Positions 36,726-47,308 of a stretch of 64,000 bases of DNA are shown one piece after another. A program made the position numbers and the translations under genes. The DNA comes from Nocardioides albertanoniae (GTDB lineage: Bacteria; Actinomycetota; Actinomycetes; Propionibacteriales; Nocardioidaceae), in assembly GCF_006716315.1 (NCBI RefSeq), contig NZ_VFOV01000001.1:1938501-2002500 (forward strand), written 5' to 3'. Position 1 is the stretch's first letter; the number at the start of each line of letters is the position of its first letter. The notes below the pieces were generated by a model. The model made no database searches. It saw nothing but the letters and a program-made list of their open reading frames with translations, and was not told the origin of the DNA.

Positions 36726-37610
36726 ATGGAACTGCGCCACCTTCGCTACTTCGTCGCCGTCGCCGAGCAGCGCCACTTCGGCCGCGCGGCGGAGCGGCTG
36801 CATATGGCGCAGCCGCCCCTGTCGCAGCAGATCCGCCAGCTCGAGGCGGAGCTGGGCGTCACGCTCCTGACCCGCACCACCCGCCGGGTCGACCTCACGC
36901 CGGCCGGAGTCGTCTACCTGGACCGTGCGCGGGAGATCCTCGCCGCCGTCGACGACGCCGGCGAGGTCGCGCGGCGCACCGCGGCCGGACGCACCGGCCG
37001 GTTGATGGTGGGGTGCGTCGGGTCGGCGACGTACTCGTTGCTGCCGGCTCTCGCGAAGGCGCTGCGCAGCGAGCTGCCGGAGGTGGAGTTCGGCTTCCGC
37101 GGCGAGATGCTCTCGCCCGAGCAGGTCACGGCGCTGCACGAGGAGAAGCTCGACCTCGCCGTGCTGCGTCGTCTCCCGGACACAGCCGGCCTGAGCGTTC
37201 GAGACGTACGCCGCGAGCGGCTGCTGGTCGCGATGCCGCAGGAGCACAGGTTTGCCGCCCGCAAGCGGCTACGGGTCGCCGACCTCGCCGAGGAGGGCGT
37301 GATCATCCATGCCGGCGGTGGCCGGTCGGCGATGAACTCGCTGATCCAGGATCTCTTCACCGAGGCGGGTCTCGAGCTCACGGTGGTGCACGAGGTCGCG
37401 GAGACCTCGACGCTGGTCACGTTCGTCGCCGCGGGGCTGGGGGTGGCGGTGGTGCCGGAGCCCACCTCGGTCCTGCACGTCCCGGGCGTGGTCTATGTCC
37501 CCCTGGCCGGCACGCCCGGTGTCGATCTCGTCGCCGCGACCCGAGAGGGCGACGCGAACCCGGTGCTCGCCCGGGCCCTGGCTCGGCTCGTGGAGATCGC
37601 CTCGACCTGA
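36726..37610 (+). CDS. LysR-family regulator (CatR/PcaQ-like context)
   Basis: 294 residues. The N-terminal winged helix MELRHLRYFVAVAEQRHFGR followed by RLHMAQPPLSQQIRQLEAELG is classic LysR. The C-terminal periplasmic-binding-like domain starts near residue 90 (GRLMVGCVGSATYSLLP). Divergent from pcaF with a palindrome between them, it likely activates the pcaF-pcaD-catC unit in response to a pathway intermediate such as muconate (inference from known CatR/CatM). It converges on the IclR gene. Confidence 0.87.
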   Translation: MELRHLRYFVAVAEQRHFGRAAERLHMAQPPLSQQIRQLEAELGVTLLTRTTRRVDLTPAGVVYLDRAREILAAVDDAGEVARRTAAGRTGRLMVGCVGSATYSLLPALAKALRSELPEVEFGFRGEMLSPEQVTALHEEKLDLAVLRRLPDTAGLSVRDVRRERLLVAMPQEHRFAARKRLRVADLAEEGVIIHAGGGRSAMNSLIQDLFTEAGLELTVVHEVAETSTLVTFVAAGLGVAVVPEPTSVLHVPGVVYVPLAGTPGVDLVAATREGDANPVLARALARLVEIAST

Positions 37611-37653
37611 GCCCGCGATCGCCGGGCCGACGGGGGAGCGGGGAGCAGATGGG

Positions 37654-38490
37654 TCATGAGGGGCCGTAGGGCGAGAACATGCCCGGGCGAGGTCCGCCGG
37701 GCAGCACTCGCGGGCTGACGCTGATCGCCTGGAGGTCGGCGCTGACGGCCTCGGCGCTCTCCAGCAGGTGGGGCAGCGCGTCGCGGACGATGTCGTCGGG
37801 AGTGTGGCGTCCGCGGGAGGTCGAGCAGGCGAGCGCACCCACCACGGTGCCCCCGCTGTCGCGCACCGGCACCGCGATCGACAAGAAGCCCTGCTCGAGC
37901 TCGCCGTCGACCAGCGCGTAGCCCTGGGTGCGGATCTCGTGCAGGACGTCGCGGAAGGCGACGGGGTCGGTCACGGTGCGCTCGGTCAGGGCCGGGAGGC
38001 CGCCTTCGTCGATGATCCGGTCCACGACCTCGGCCCGCCCGAACGCCGCCAGGACGCGCCCGGCCGAGGTGGCATGAGCCGGGAGCCGGGTGCCGATGTC
38101 GATGCCGTTGGTCAGCACCCGGCGTGCGTTGACCCGTGCCGCGAAGACCACGTTGATGCCGTCGAGCTGCGCGAACGAGGCGGACTCGCCGGTGAGCTCG
38201 ACGATCCGGAGCAGGTGTGCCTGGGTGATCTCGACGACGCCATGGGTGGCGCCGTAGTGCTGGCCGATGGTGAGCACGCGCGGGGTCAGCTGCCACCGGC
38301 CCGACTCCCCGGTCACGTAGCCGAGCTTCTCCAGGGTCAGCAGGATCCGCCGGACGGCGGGACGGGAGAGCCCGGTCTTCTGCGCGACCTCGGCCAGCGA
38401 CGCCGTCGGCAGGTCGGCGTCGAAGGCGAGCAGCACGGCGAAGCCGCGCTCGATGCTCTGGATGATGTCCCTCTCGGAGCCGTTGTCCAT
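37654..38490 (-). CDS. IclR-family regulator of the phenol hydroxylase/catA operon
   Basis: 278 residues. The N-terminal helix-turn-helix contains IIQSIERGFAVLLAFDADLP and SLAEVAQKTGLSRPAVRRIL; the C-terminal IclR effector domain contains RLPAHATSAGRVLAAF and the FLSIAVPVRDSGGTVVGALA strand. This resembles PcaR/CatR-type IclR regulators of actinobacterial ortho-cleavage genes. It is divergent from the flavin reductase gene, with TGTACGCT/AGCGTACA repeats between them. ATG 38490; the frame remains open upstream but without a ribosome site. Confidence 0.87.
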   Translation of the reverse strand: MDNGSERDIIQSIERGFAVLLAFDADLPTASLAEVAQKTGLSRPAVRRILLTLEKLGYVTGESGRWQLTPRVLTIGQHYGATHGVVEITQAHLLRIVELTGESASFAQLDGINVVFAARVNARRVLTNGIDIGTRLPAHATSAGRVLAAFGRAEVVDRIIDEGGLPALTERTVTDPVAFRDVLHEIRTQGYALVDGELEQGFLSIAVPVRDSGGTVVGALACSTSRGRHTPDDIVRDALPHLLESAEAVSADLQAISVSPRVLPGGPRPGMFSPYGPS

Positions 38491-38582
38491 CGTGTCGCTT
38501 TCTCCACTCAGTCGAGACCGCATGCGTACCAATGGAAGTGGTCCGACCCGTTGACTTCTCGTGTGATGCCGGACACAGTCGT

Positions 38583-38619
38583 TGTACGCTAGGCGTGCAG
38601 ATCGTACGCACAGCGTACA
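38583..38619. promoter_or_regulatory. TGTACGCT/AGCGTACA inverted repeat, candidate IclR operator
   Basis: TGTACGCT (38583-38590) and AGCGTACA (38612-38619) are perfect inverted repeats; a third CGTACG core sits between them at 38603-38608. They end 11 bases before the flavin reductase ATG and overlap its leader, well placed for repression by the divergent IclR protein. Confidence 0.6.
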
Positions 38620-38629
38620 GGAGGTAGGC

Positions 38630-39196
38630 ATGGATTCGCGAGAGCTCCGCAACGCCTTCGGTGGTTTCGCCACCGGGGTCACCGTGGTCACCTGCGACAG
38701 CGACGAAGGCCAGGCGCACGGCGCGACGGTGAACGCGTTCACGGCGGTGTCGCTGGACCCGCCGCTCGCTCAGGTGACTCTGGGGCGCACGTCGAAGGCG
38801 TGCCAGTTCCTCGACGGTCAGTCCTTCGCGATCAACGTGCTGGCCTCCGACCAGCTCGACGTCGCCTGGCACTTCGCCGGCCGCCCGGCCGATGAACCGC
38901 CCGCGTGGGCGGACGGGCCGACCGCGCCGATCCTCGCCGGGGCAGCCACGACGATCTCGTGCCGCCCCTGGCGCACCTACGACGGCGGTGACCACCTCAT
39001 CGTCATCGGCGAGGTCGAGGCCGTCGAGCTCACCGAGAAGCAGCCGCTGCTCTTCTTCGGGGGCGAGTTCCGCTACCTCAGCCCGCAGCAGGACAGGGCA
39101 CCCGGCATCCACTGGGGAGGCTCGATCGACTGCCCGACCTCGGGATGGTTCGAGAGCGCGAGCTTCAGTCCGCTCGCCGAGGCCGCACACGCCTAG
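38630..39196 (+). CDS. flavin reductase component of phenol hydroxylase (PheA2-like)
   Basis: 188 residues of the flavin reductase-like domain: LRNAFGGFATGVTVVTC at the start, then GATVNAFTAVSLDPPLAQV and the C-terminal LLFFGGEFRYL. These NAD(P)H:flavin reductases supply reduced flavin to a separate monooxygenase; the oxygenase gene follows 85 bp downstream. GGAGGTAG precedes ATG 38630. Length and sequence fit PheA2/HpaC-type partners of two-component phenol hydroxylases in Rhodococcus. Confidence 0.85.
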   Translation: MDSRELRNAFGGFATGVTVVTCDSDEGQAHGATVNAFTAVSLDPPLAQVTLGRTSKACQFLDGQSFAINVLASDQLDVAWHFAGRPADEPPAWADGPTAPILAGAATTISCRPWRTYDGGDHLIVIGEVEAVELTEKQPLLFFGGEFRYLSPQQDRAPGIHWGGSIDCPTSGWFESASFSPLAEAAHA

Positions 39197-39281
39197 AGGC
39201 CCCGGCTCGATCCACGCTCCATCCCTACCCCCGCTCTCAGCCCCATCGACACACGTCCCAACCATCTGAGGAGACAACGGC

Positions 39282-41727
<2,446 letters not shown>

Positions 41728-41733
41728 CGACCT

Positions 41734-41771
41734 CCGGCCGTGGGCGCGCTCCGCGTGCCCACGGCCGGTTT
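41734..41771 (+). terminator. Rho-independent-type terminator after catA
   Basis: CCGGCCGTGGGC (41734-41745) and GCCCACGGCCGG (41757-41768) form a perfect 12-bp stem with an 11-base loop whose ends can also pair, followed by TTT. It lies 7 bases past the catA stop, so the FAD synthetase gene beyond it needs read-through or its own promoter. Confidence 0.65.
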
Positions 41772-41812
41772 CCACCCCGGCGGACCGGCTCGCCCATCGA
41801 ATGGAGCGTCAG

Positions 41813-42439
41813 ATGACCAGCGCACAGCACCAGCTGACAACCGGACAGCGCCAGCGCGTATGGCGCGACTGGCCCGATCTTGGCGACCTCTGCGCATCGG
41901 TGGCCACGGTCGGTGTCTTCGACGGGTTCCACCGCGGGCACGTCGCGCTGGTCGAGGCGGCGCTGGCGGAGGGGCGCCGGCTCGGCCTTCCTGCCGTGCT
42001 GGTCACCTTCGAGCCACACCCGTTGACCGTGCTGGCCCCCGAACGCGCGCCGCTCCAGCTGCTCTCGGTCGAGGACCGGATCGAGCAGGCGCTCGCCCTC
42101 GGCGTCGACGGCGTCGTCGTGCTGCCCTTCACCCCCGAGCTCGCCGCCCAGCCCGCGGCCGACTTCGTCGAGCAGGGCCTGGTGGGCCGTCTCGGGCTGC
42201 GGTCGCTGGTGGTCGGCGACAACTTCCGTTGCGGCCACGGGGGAGAGGGTGACGTCGCGTTCCTCGCCGAGACCGGCCGCCGGCTGGGGTTCGAGGTGAG
42301 CGGCGTCGACCTGGTGCGCCTCGGCGAGCGCACCTGCTCCTCCACCGAGGTGCGGCGTGCGTTGGCCGCCGGCGACGTGGCGTCCGCGCTGGACGTCCTG
42401 GGGCGTGCCGATCCCCGGATCGCCGCCATGGCCGGCTGA
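41813..42439 (+). CDS. FAD synthetase (FMN adenylyltransferase domain only)
   Basis: 208 residues, matching only the N-terminal nucleotidyltransferase half of bifunctional RibF: ATVGVFDGFHRGHVALVEAA (HxGH-type motif), LVTFEPHPLTVLAP and a VVGDNFRCGHGGEG segment, then SSTEVRRALAAGDV. The C-terminal riboflavin kinase domain is missing. It should convert FMN to FAD, the cofactor of the phenol hydroxylase encoded upstream. GGAG precedes ATG 41813 by 6 bases; an ATG at 41801 is an alternative. A catabolic-cluster copy would be additional to a housekeeping ribF. Confidence 0.82.
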   Translation: MTSAQHQLTTGQRQRVWRDWPDLGDLCASVATVGVFDGFHRGHVALVEAALAEGRRLGLPAVLVTFEPHPLTVLAPERAPLQLLSVEDRIEQALALGVDGVVVLPFTPELAAQPAADFVEQGLVGRLGLRSLVVGDNFRCGHGGEGDVAFLAETGRRLGFEVSGVDLVRLGERTCSSTEVRRALAAGDVASALDVLGRADPRIAAMAG

Positions 42440-42464
42440 ACGGGTCGTGCTGTGCGGGTAGGGC

Positions 42465-43895
42465 TCAGCTCCGGCGGGGCCGGGTCAGCCGGTCGAGGAA
42501 GGCCACGAGCAGCGCCTCGCGCATCGCCGGGGAGGCCAGGTTGAGCATCGCGTTGACCTCGGCCATCCGCTGCGGCAGGGCCAGGTCGCCGTCGGGGCCG
42601 GCCTCGCCGACAAGTCCGGCGGCGGCCAGCAGGCCGTCGAAGTCGTCGTCGCTCAGGGCGCGCGGATCGAGGTCGGCGATGAACGCCGCCACCCCGGGGT
42701 CGACGCTGACCGGGCCCGAGGCGACCGCGGCGGCGACCGCCTCGCGCAGGGCGGCCAGGAGTTCGGTTACGTGGGGGAGGGTCGCGGCGCTCACCGAGAG
42801 GTGGATGGTGGCGGGTGCGCCCGCGTAGGACATCTGCGGCTGGACGTACCAGCCACGGGCCGCCATCTCGTCGCAGACCGTGAACGGGTCGCAACCGGCG
42901 TCGGTGGTGAGGGCCAGGAGCGTGGAGTCGGGCTTGCCGGCCAGGCTGAGCGCGGGGAGGTCGGTGATGCCCGCGGCGATGCGGTCCACCGCCTCGAAGA
43001 CGTCGCGAGCGAGACGCTCGTAGCCGGCATCGCCCAACGAGGTCAGCACCGCCCAGGCGCCGGCCAGCGGCCCGCCCGACTTCGTCGACTGCATCGTCGA
43101 GTTGAGCATGGTGTAGCCCGGCCAGGAGGCCGAGGCGAAGAACTGGGGCCGGCGCAGCTGCGGGGTGCGGTGCAGCAGCACCGAGGTGCCCTTGGGTGCA
43201 TAGGCGTACTTGTGCAGGTCGACCGAGATCGAGGTGACGCCCTCGACGGCGAACGTCCATGCCGGTACGTCGCGCCCCAGCCGTGACGCGTAGGGCAGCA
43301 CCCAGCCACCGATGCAGGCATCGACATGACAGCGGACCCCGCGCTCGGCAGCGACTGCCGCGATCGCGGTCACCGGATCGACGACGCCGTGGGCGTAGGA
43401 CGGCGCCGAGGCCACCACGAGCACCGTGCGGTCGTCGATCGCGGCGGCCATCGTTGCCGGATCGGCGCGGAAGTCCGGGCCGACAGGCACCAGCACCGGC
43501 TCGACGCCGAAGTAGTGCGCTGCCTTGTGGAACGCGGCGTGCGCGGTGCTCGGCAGCACCATCCGCGGCCGATCGATCTCGGGGTGGGCATCGCGGGCGG
43601 TCTGCACCGCGAGCAGCACCGACTCGGTGCCGCCGGAGGTGACGGTGCCGACCACCGTCTCGGGGGCGGCCAGGAGGTCGGCGACGATGCCGACCACCTC
43701 GGTCTCCATCCGGAGCAGGCTCGGGAAGGCGGTCGGGTCCAGGCCGTTGGAGCCGGCATAGGCCGCGACCGCCTCGCGGCCGATCCGGTCGATGTCGGGC
43801 AGCCCGGAGTCGTAGACATAGGCGAGGGTGCGGCCACCGTGCACCGGCAGGTCGGCGGCCTGCATCGAGCGGAGCTGGTCAAGGGCGTCGGTCAT
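42465..43895 (-). CDS. PLP-dependent decarboxylase/lyase (sphingosine-1-phosphate lyase-like)
   Basis: 476 residues of the group II decarboxylase fold. Seen: GTVTSGGTESVLLAVQTARD (phosphate binding), the VDACIGG aspartate, and the Schiff-base lysine in ISVDLHKYAYAPKGTSV. The HKYAYAPKG form and the ASWPGYTMLNSTMQSTKSGG stretch that follows resemble the sphingosine-1-phosphate lyase / Tyr-Glu decarboxylase-like branch. The C-terminal 80 residues are an extension. Its ATG at 43895 overlaps the stop of the upstream transporter gene (ATGA), so substrate import and decarboxylation or aldol-type cleavage are probably linked. Confidence 0.78.
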   Translation of the reverse strand: MTDALDQLRSMQAADLPVHGGRTLAYVYDSGLPDIDRIGREAVAAYAGSNGLDPTAFPSLLRMETEVVGIVADLLAAPETVVGTVTSGGTESVLLAVQTARDAHPEIDRPRMVLPSTAHAAFHKAAHYFGVEPVLVPVGPDFRADPATMAAAIDDRTVLVVASAPSYAHGVVDPVTAIAAVAAERGVRCHVDACIGGWVLPYASRLGRDVPAWTFAVEGVTSISVDLHKYAYAPKGTSVLLHRTPQLRRPQFFASASWPGYTMLNSTMQSTKSGGPLAGAWAVLTSLGDAGYERLARDVFEAVDRIAAGITDLPALSLAGKPDSTLLALTTDAGCDPFTVCDEMAARGWYVQPQMSYAGAPATIHLSVSAATLPHVTELLAALREAVAAAVASGPVSVDPGVAAFIADLDPRALSDDDFDGLLAAAGLVGEAGPDGDLALPQRMAEVNAMLNLASPAMREALLVAFLDRLTRPRRS

Positions 43896-45259
43896 GCGGT
43901 CACCGTCCCATCGGGGTCGTCGGGGTCGTCGGGGTCGTCCACGTCGGTGGCGGTCAGCGAGTAGCGTCGCAGCCACAGCAGGCTGAGCAGAGCGAGGCAG
44001 GCCGGCAGCACGGAGAACCCGAGCGTGATCGCGGCCAGCGCCGAGTCGGGCTGGTCGACGGCGCCGCCGGTCGACGACCGGTAGCCACCGAGCGCGAGCA
44101 CCGCCGCGTAGACACCCGGACCGAGCGCGAGCCCGAGCGTCTCGCCCGCCGTCCAGACGCCGGTGTAGACACCGATCCGGCTCGAGCCGCTGCGCCGGGC
44201 ATCGACCGCGGCGGCGTCGGGAAGCATCGCCATCGGGAAGACCTGGCAGCCCGCGTAGCCGGTGCCGACGAGGAGCACCGCGGCGTAGACCACCGCGACC
44301 GGAGCGGCCTGGGCGGTCGCGGCGATCAGCGCGCCGACGGCGAGCACGACCGAGGCGGCGACGTAGCCGCCCTTCTTGCCGATCCGGGTGCCGAGCGCGG
44401 TCCACGCGGGGGTGAGCAGCAGCGCGGGGCCGACGAAGCAGACGAACAGCACCGTCGCCGCACCACCGCCGCCGAGCACGTTGGCCGCCAGGTAGTCGAC
44501 TCCGGCCAGCATCGCGCCGAACGCCACCGCCTGGATGACGAACGTGACCAGCAGCCGCCGGAAGTCGGGCGCCGCGGCGACGATCCGGAGCTGGTCACGC
44601 AGCCCGCCCGCACCGGGCTGCACGGTGTGGATCGGCGCCCGGCGGGTGCCGGCGTACGCACTGATCACGCCGACCAGGATGAGCACGGCCATCACCACGC
44701 CCATGACCCGGTAGCCGTCGCGCCCGCCGAGGGTGTCGCGGATCATCGGCGCGGTGGCGCCGGCGAGCATGATGGTCAGCGCCAGGATCGCGACGCGCCA
44801 GGTCATCAGCCGGGTTCGCTCGTCGTAGGAGCCGGTCAGCTCGGCGGGCATGGCGACGTAGGGCACCTGGAAAAACGCGTACGCCGTCGCGCAGGCCAGG
44901 AATGCGACCAGCACCCAGAGCGCCTCGAGCCCCGTCGCCATCGACGGCGCCGCGAACAGCACCGCGAACGACACCGCCAGCGCGATCCCCGCGCGCCGCA
45001 GCCAGGGGCGGCGAGGGCCTCGGGGGTCGACGGTCCGGTCGCTGATCCGGCCGGCGATCGGGTTGAGCACGACGTCCCACGCCTTCGGGGCGAACACGAT
45101 GAACCCCGCGGCCAGCGCGGCGATGCCGAGGCTGTCGGTGAGATAGGGGAGGAGCATCAGGCCCGGGATGGTGCCGAACGTGCCCGTCGCCACGGAGCCG
45201 AGACCGTAGCCGAGGCGTACGCCGGTCGGCAGCGGCGCACTGGCTGGGCTGGCTGGCAT
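43892..45259 (-). CDS. MFS transporter, GPH (glycoside-pentoside-hexuronide) type
   Basis: 455 residues with about 12 helices. Motifs include RLGYGLGSVATGTFGTIPG and DVVLNPIAGRISDRTVDPRG, characteristic of GPH:cation symporters, and FFQVPYVAMPAELTGSYDER in the second cytoplasmic loop. GPH members carry sugars, but the neighbouring PLP enzyme suggests an amino acid or amine-containing substrate. The start ATG 45259 lacks a clear ribosome site, as does the in-frame ATG at 45316. The C-terminus contains a D-P-D repeat (DDPDDPDDPDG). Confidence 0.78.
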   Translation of the reverse strand: MPASPASAPLPTGVRLGYGLGSVATGTFGTIPGLMLLPYLTDSLGIAALAAGFIVFAPKAWDVVLNPIAGRISDRTVDPRGPRRPWLRRAGIALAVSFAVLFAAPSMATGLEALWVLVAFLACATAYAFFQVPYVAMPAELTGSYDERTRLMTWRVAILALTIMLAGATAPMIRDTLGGRDGYRVMGVVMAVLILVGVISAYAGTRRAPIHTVQPGAGGLRDQLRIVAAAPDFRRLLVTFVIQAVAFGAMLAGVDYLAANVLGGGGAATVLFVCFVGPALLLTPAWTALGTRIGKKGGYVAASVVLAVGALIAATAQAAPVAVVYAAVLLVGTGYAGCQVFPMAMLPDAAAVDARRSGSSRIGVYTGVWTAGETLGLALGPGVYAAVLALGGYRSSTGGAVDQPDSALAAITLGFSVLPACLALLSLLWLRRYSLTATDVDDPDDPDDPDGTVTA

Positions 45260-45298
45260 GGCGCAATAGTGCCGCAGAACGTGCCGCAGGATCCGAAG

Positions 45299-45316
45299 AT
45301 GGGTGTCACCACCCAT
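45299..45316. promoter_or_regulatory. perfect 18-bp palindrome upstream of transporter-decarboxylase operon
   Basis: ATGGGTG-TCAC-CACCCAT is a perfect 7-bp inverted repeat in the divergent region between the GPH transporter (-) and the TrkA_C protein (+). The repeat GTGCCGCAG occurs twice next to it (45269-45277 and 45281-45289). No adjacent regulator gene explains it. Confidence 0.45.
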
Positions 45317-45409
45317 TCAGACCGGACCGTGTCGAGGCCTTGACTGGGTGTATGAAGCAGACACGAGCGCGGGCGCACGCCCGAACGACCGGCTCTCGGG
45401 AAGCCCGCG

Positions 45410-45880
45410 ATGGGCTGGCCTGAGCTCGAGCTCGCCATCTCGGCGGGGATGATCTGTGCGTCGATCGGCTTCGCGATCGGGCTGGCGATCGGGCGCGGGC
45501 GGCAGCCCCGCTGGGCGGAGCGAGGCAGCTTCGTCCACAAGGTCTCGATCGGCTACGCGACCCTCGAGCGGCTCGACGCCGTGCTGCTGCGGTTCGAGGT
45601 CGAGCCGGAGTCGAAGCTGGCCGGGGCGGAGGTCGACGAGCTCCGGCTGCCACCTGGCTCGGCGATCTCGTTGATCACGCGCGGCGGCGAGGTCATGGTG
45701 CCCGACCCGCACACGGTGCTGCGCTTCGGTGACCAGGTGCTCGCCGTCGCGTCCCGAGACCAGGTCGGCGCGGTGGAGGACCGGCTGCGGCTGGTGAGCC
45801 GCTACGGGCGCCTCGCCGGGTGGTATGCGGGGATGGAGGCGAACTCGGCGGCCGCCTTCGGCGTCAGTAGGTCGGCGTGA
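45410..45880 (+). CDS. membrane-anchored TrkA_C (RCK_C) regulatory subunit
   Basis: 156 residues. One N-terminal membrane helix (LAISAGMICASIGFAIGLAIG) is followed by a soluble TrkA-C domain: VEPESKLAGAEVDELRLPPGSAISLITRGGEV, then PDPHTVLRFGDQVLAVASRDQ. RCK_C domains bind small ligands and gate cation transporters. Its TGA overlaps the GTG of the NhaD-like antiporter gene (GTGA), so the two probably form one cation antiporter with a separate regulatory chain. Confidence 0.8.
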   Translation: MGWPELELAISAGMICASIGFAIGLAIGRGRQPRWAERGSFVHKVSIGYATLERLDAVLLRFEVEPESKLAGAEVDELRLPPGSAISLITRGGEVMVPDPHTVLRFGDQVLAVASRDQVGAVEDRLRLVSRYGRLAGWYAGMEANSAAAFGVSRSA

Positions 45881-47172
45881 TCCTCACCTCCGCCGCGATC
45901 TCGATCTTCCTGATCAGCTACGCGCTCATCGCCACCGAGCGGGTCCACCGGGTCGCCGCCGCTCTCGGCGGGGTGGCCGGCATGGTGGTGATCGGGCTGG
46001 TCGACGCCGAGTCCGCGTTCCTCAACCCCGAGACCGGTGTCGACTGGAACGTCATGTTCCTGCTCTTCGGGATGATGATCATCGTCGGGGTGCTCAAGCA
46101 GACGGGGCTCTTCGAGTTCTTGGCGCTGTGGGCGGCGCGCGCCTCGGGCGGCCACCCCTACAAGCTGCTCGTGCTGCTCGTCCTGGTCACCGCCACGGTC
46201 GCACCGATCCTCGACAACGTGACCTGCGTGCTGCTGGTGGCACCGGTGACGCTCTCGGTGTGCCGCCAGCTCGGTCTCTCGCCGATGCCCTTCCTCGTCT
46301 CGCTGATCCTCGCGGCCAACCTCACCGGACCGTCCACGCTCATCGCAGACCCTCCGAACATCATCATCGCCAGCCGGGCCGGGCTGACCTTCAACCAGTT
46401 CCTCATCCACTCCCTGCCGCTGACGGTCATCCTGCTGATCGCCTACCTGCTCTTCGCCCGGCTGCTCTTCCGTCGTCACCTCAAGACGTCGGTCGACGTG
46501 GAGCGGGTGCTCGGCGACCTGCACCCGCGCGACGCGATCACCGACGTACGCCTGCTGGTGCGCTGCCTCGTCGTGCTCGGGCTGGTGATGGTCGCCTTCA
46601 GCCTGCACACCGTGCTGCACCTGGACCCCTCGATCGTCGCGATGATGGGAGCGGGGGCGACCGTGCTCGTCTCGCGCACCACGCCGGACGAGTTCCTCGA
46701 GGAGGTCGAGTGGCCGACCCTGGCGTTCTTCATGGCGCTCTTCGTGCTCATCGGGTCGCTGGTCGAGGTCGGTGTCATCGGCGAGATCGGCAAGGCCGCC
46801 GCCGCGTGGATGGGAGACCGCGAGCTGCTCGGCGCCACCGCCCTCCTGTTCGGCTCGGGCGTCTTCGGCGCGTTCGTCGACAACATCCCCTACACCACCG
46901 CGATGGTGCCGGTGGTCGAGGACATGGTCGCGGTGACGCCGCACGCGGGCGCCGAGAGCCCGCTGTGGTGGGCGTTCGTGTGGGGAGCCGACCTGGGCGG
47001 CAACGCCACCGCCGTCGCCGCCGGTGCCAACGTCGTCGTGCTCGGCATCGCCGCCAAGGCAGGCCAGCCGATCAGCTTCTGGGGCTTCACCAAGTACGGC
47101 CTGGTGGTCACCGTCGTCTCCCTCGCGATCGCCTGGGTCTACCTCTACCTGCGCTACTTCGCACTCGCGTGA
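45877..47172 (+). CDS. ArsB/NhaD superfamily ion permease (Na+/H+ antiporter-like)
   Basis: 431 residues, about 11-12 helices. LFGMMIIVGVLKQTGLFEF, ATVAPILDNVTCVLLVAPVT and NLTGPSTLIADPPNIIIAS are the ion-transporter superfamily signatures of NhaD/ArsB-like proteins; the second half repeats them as VDNIPYTTAMVPVV and GADLGGNATAVAAGANVVV. Start GTG 45877 overlaps the RCK_C gene. Sodium, arsenite or dicarboxylate transport are all possible; the TrkA_C partner favours a cation antiporter. Confidence 0.82.
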   Translation: MILTSAAISIFLISYALIATERVHRVAAALGGVAGMVVIGLVDAESAFLNPETGVDWNVMFLLFGMMIIVGVLKQTGLFEFLALWAARASGGHPYKLLVLLVLVTATVAPILDNVTCVLLVAPVTLSVCRQLGLSPMPFLVSLILAANLTGPSTLIADPPNIIIASRAGLTFNQFLIHSLPLTVILLIAYLLFARLLFRRHLKTSVDVERVLGDLHPRDAITDVRLLVRCLVVLGLVMVAFSLHTVLHLDPSIVAMMGAGATVLVSRTTPDEFLEEVEWPTLAFFMALFVLIGSLVEVGVIGEIGKAAAAWMGDRELLGATALLFGSGVFGAFVDNIPYTTAMVPVVEDMVAVTPHAGAESPLWWAFVWGADLGGNATAVAAGANVVVLGIAAKAGQPISFWGFTKYGLVVTVVSLAIAWVYLYLRYFALA

Positions 47173-47264
47173 GGCCCTGCGTGTCGCCGGCAGCTGTGCT
47201 TGTCGGGGACAGGGGGCATGACCTCGCCCGGTCGGGGTTACCGGGAGGGATGACCTACCTGACG

Positions 47265-47281
47265 ACGGCCGCTACGGCCGT
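47265..47281. promoter_or_regulatory. palindrome before the alcohol dehydrogenase gene
   Basis: ACGGCCG-CTA-CGGCCGT is a perfect 17-bp palindrome 27 bp before the dehydrogenase ATG and 92 bp after the antiporter stop. It could be a terminator stem for the antiporter unit or an operator. Confidence 0.35.
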
Positions 47282-47308
47282 GACCGAGTCCGCGCGGAGC
47301 GACCACTC

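Noticed and set aside
45269..45289. Tandem GTGCCGCAG repeat considered as a repeat array or CRISPR-like unit
   Set aside because: Only two copies 12 bp apart; too little for an array, noted only as part of a control region.
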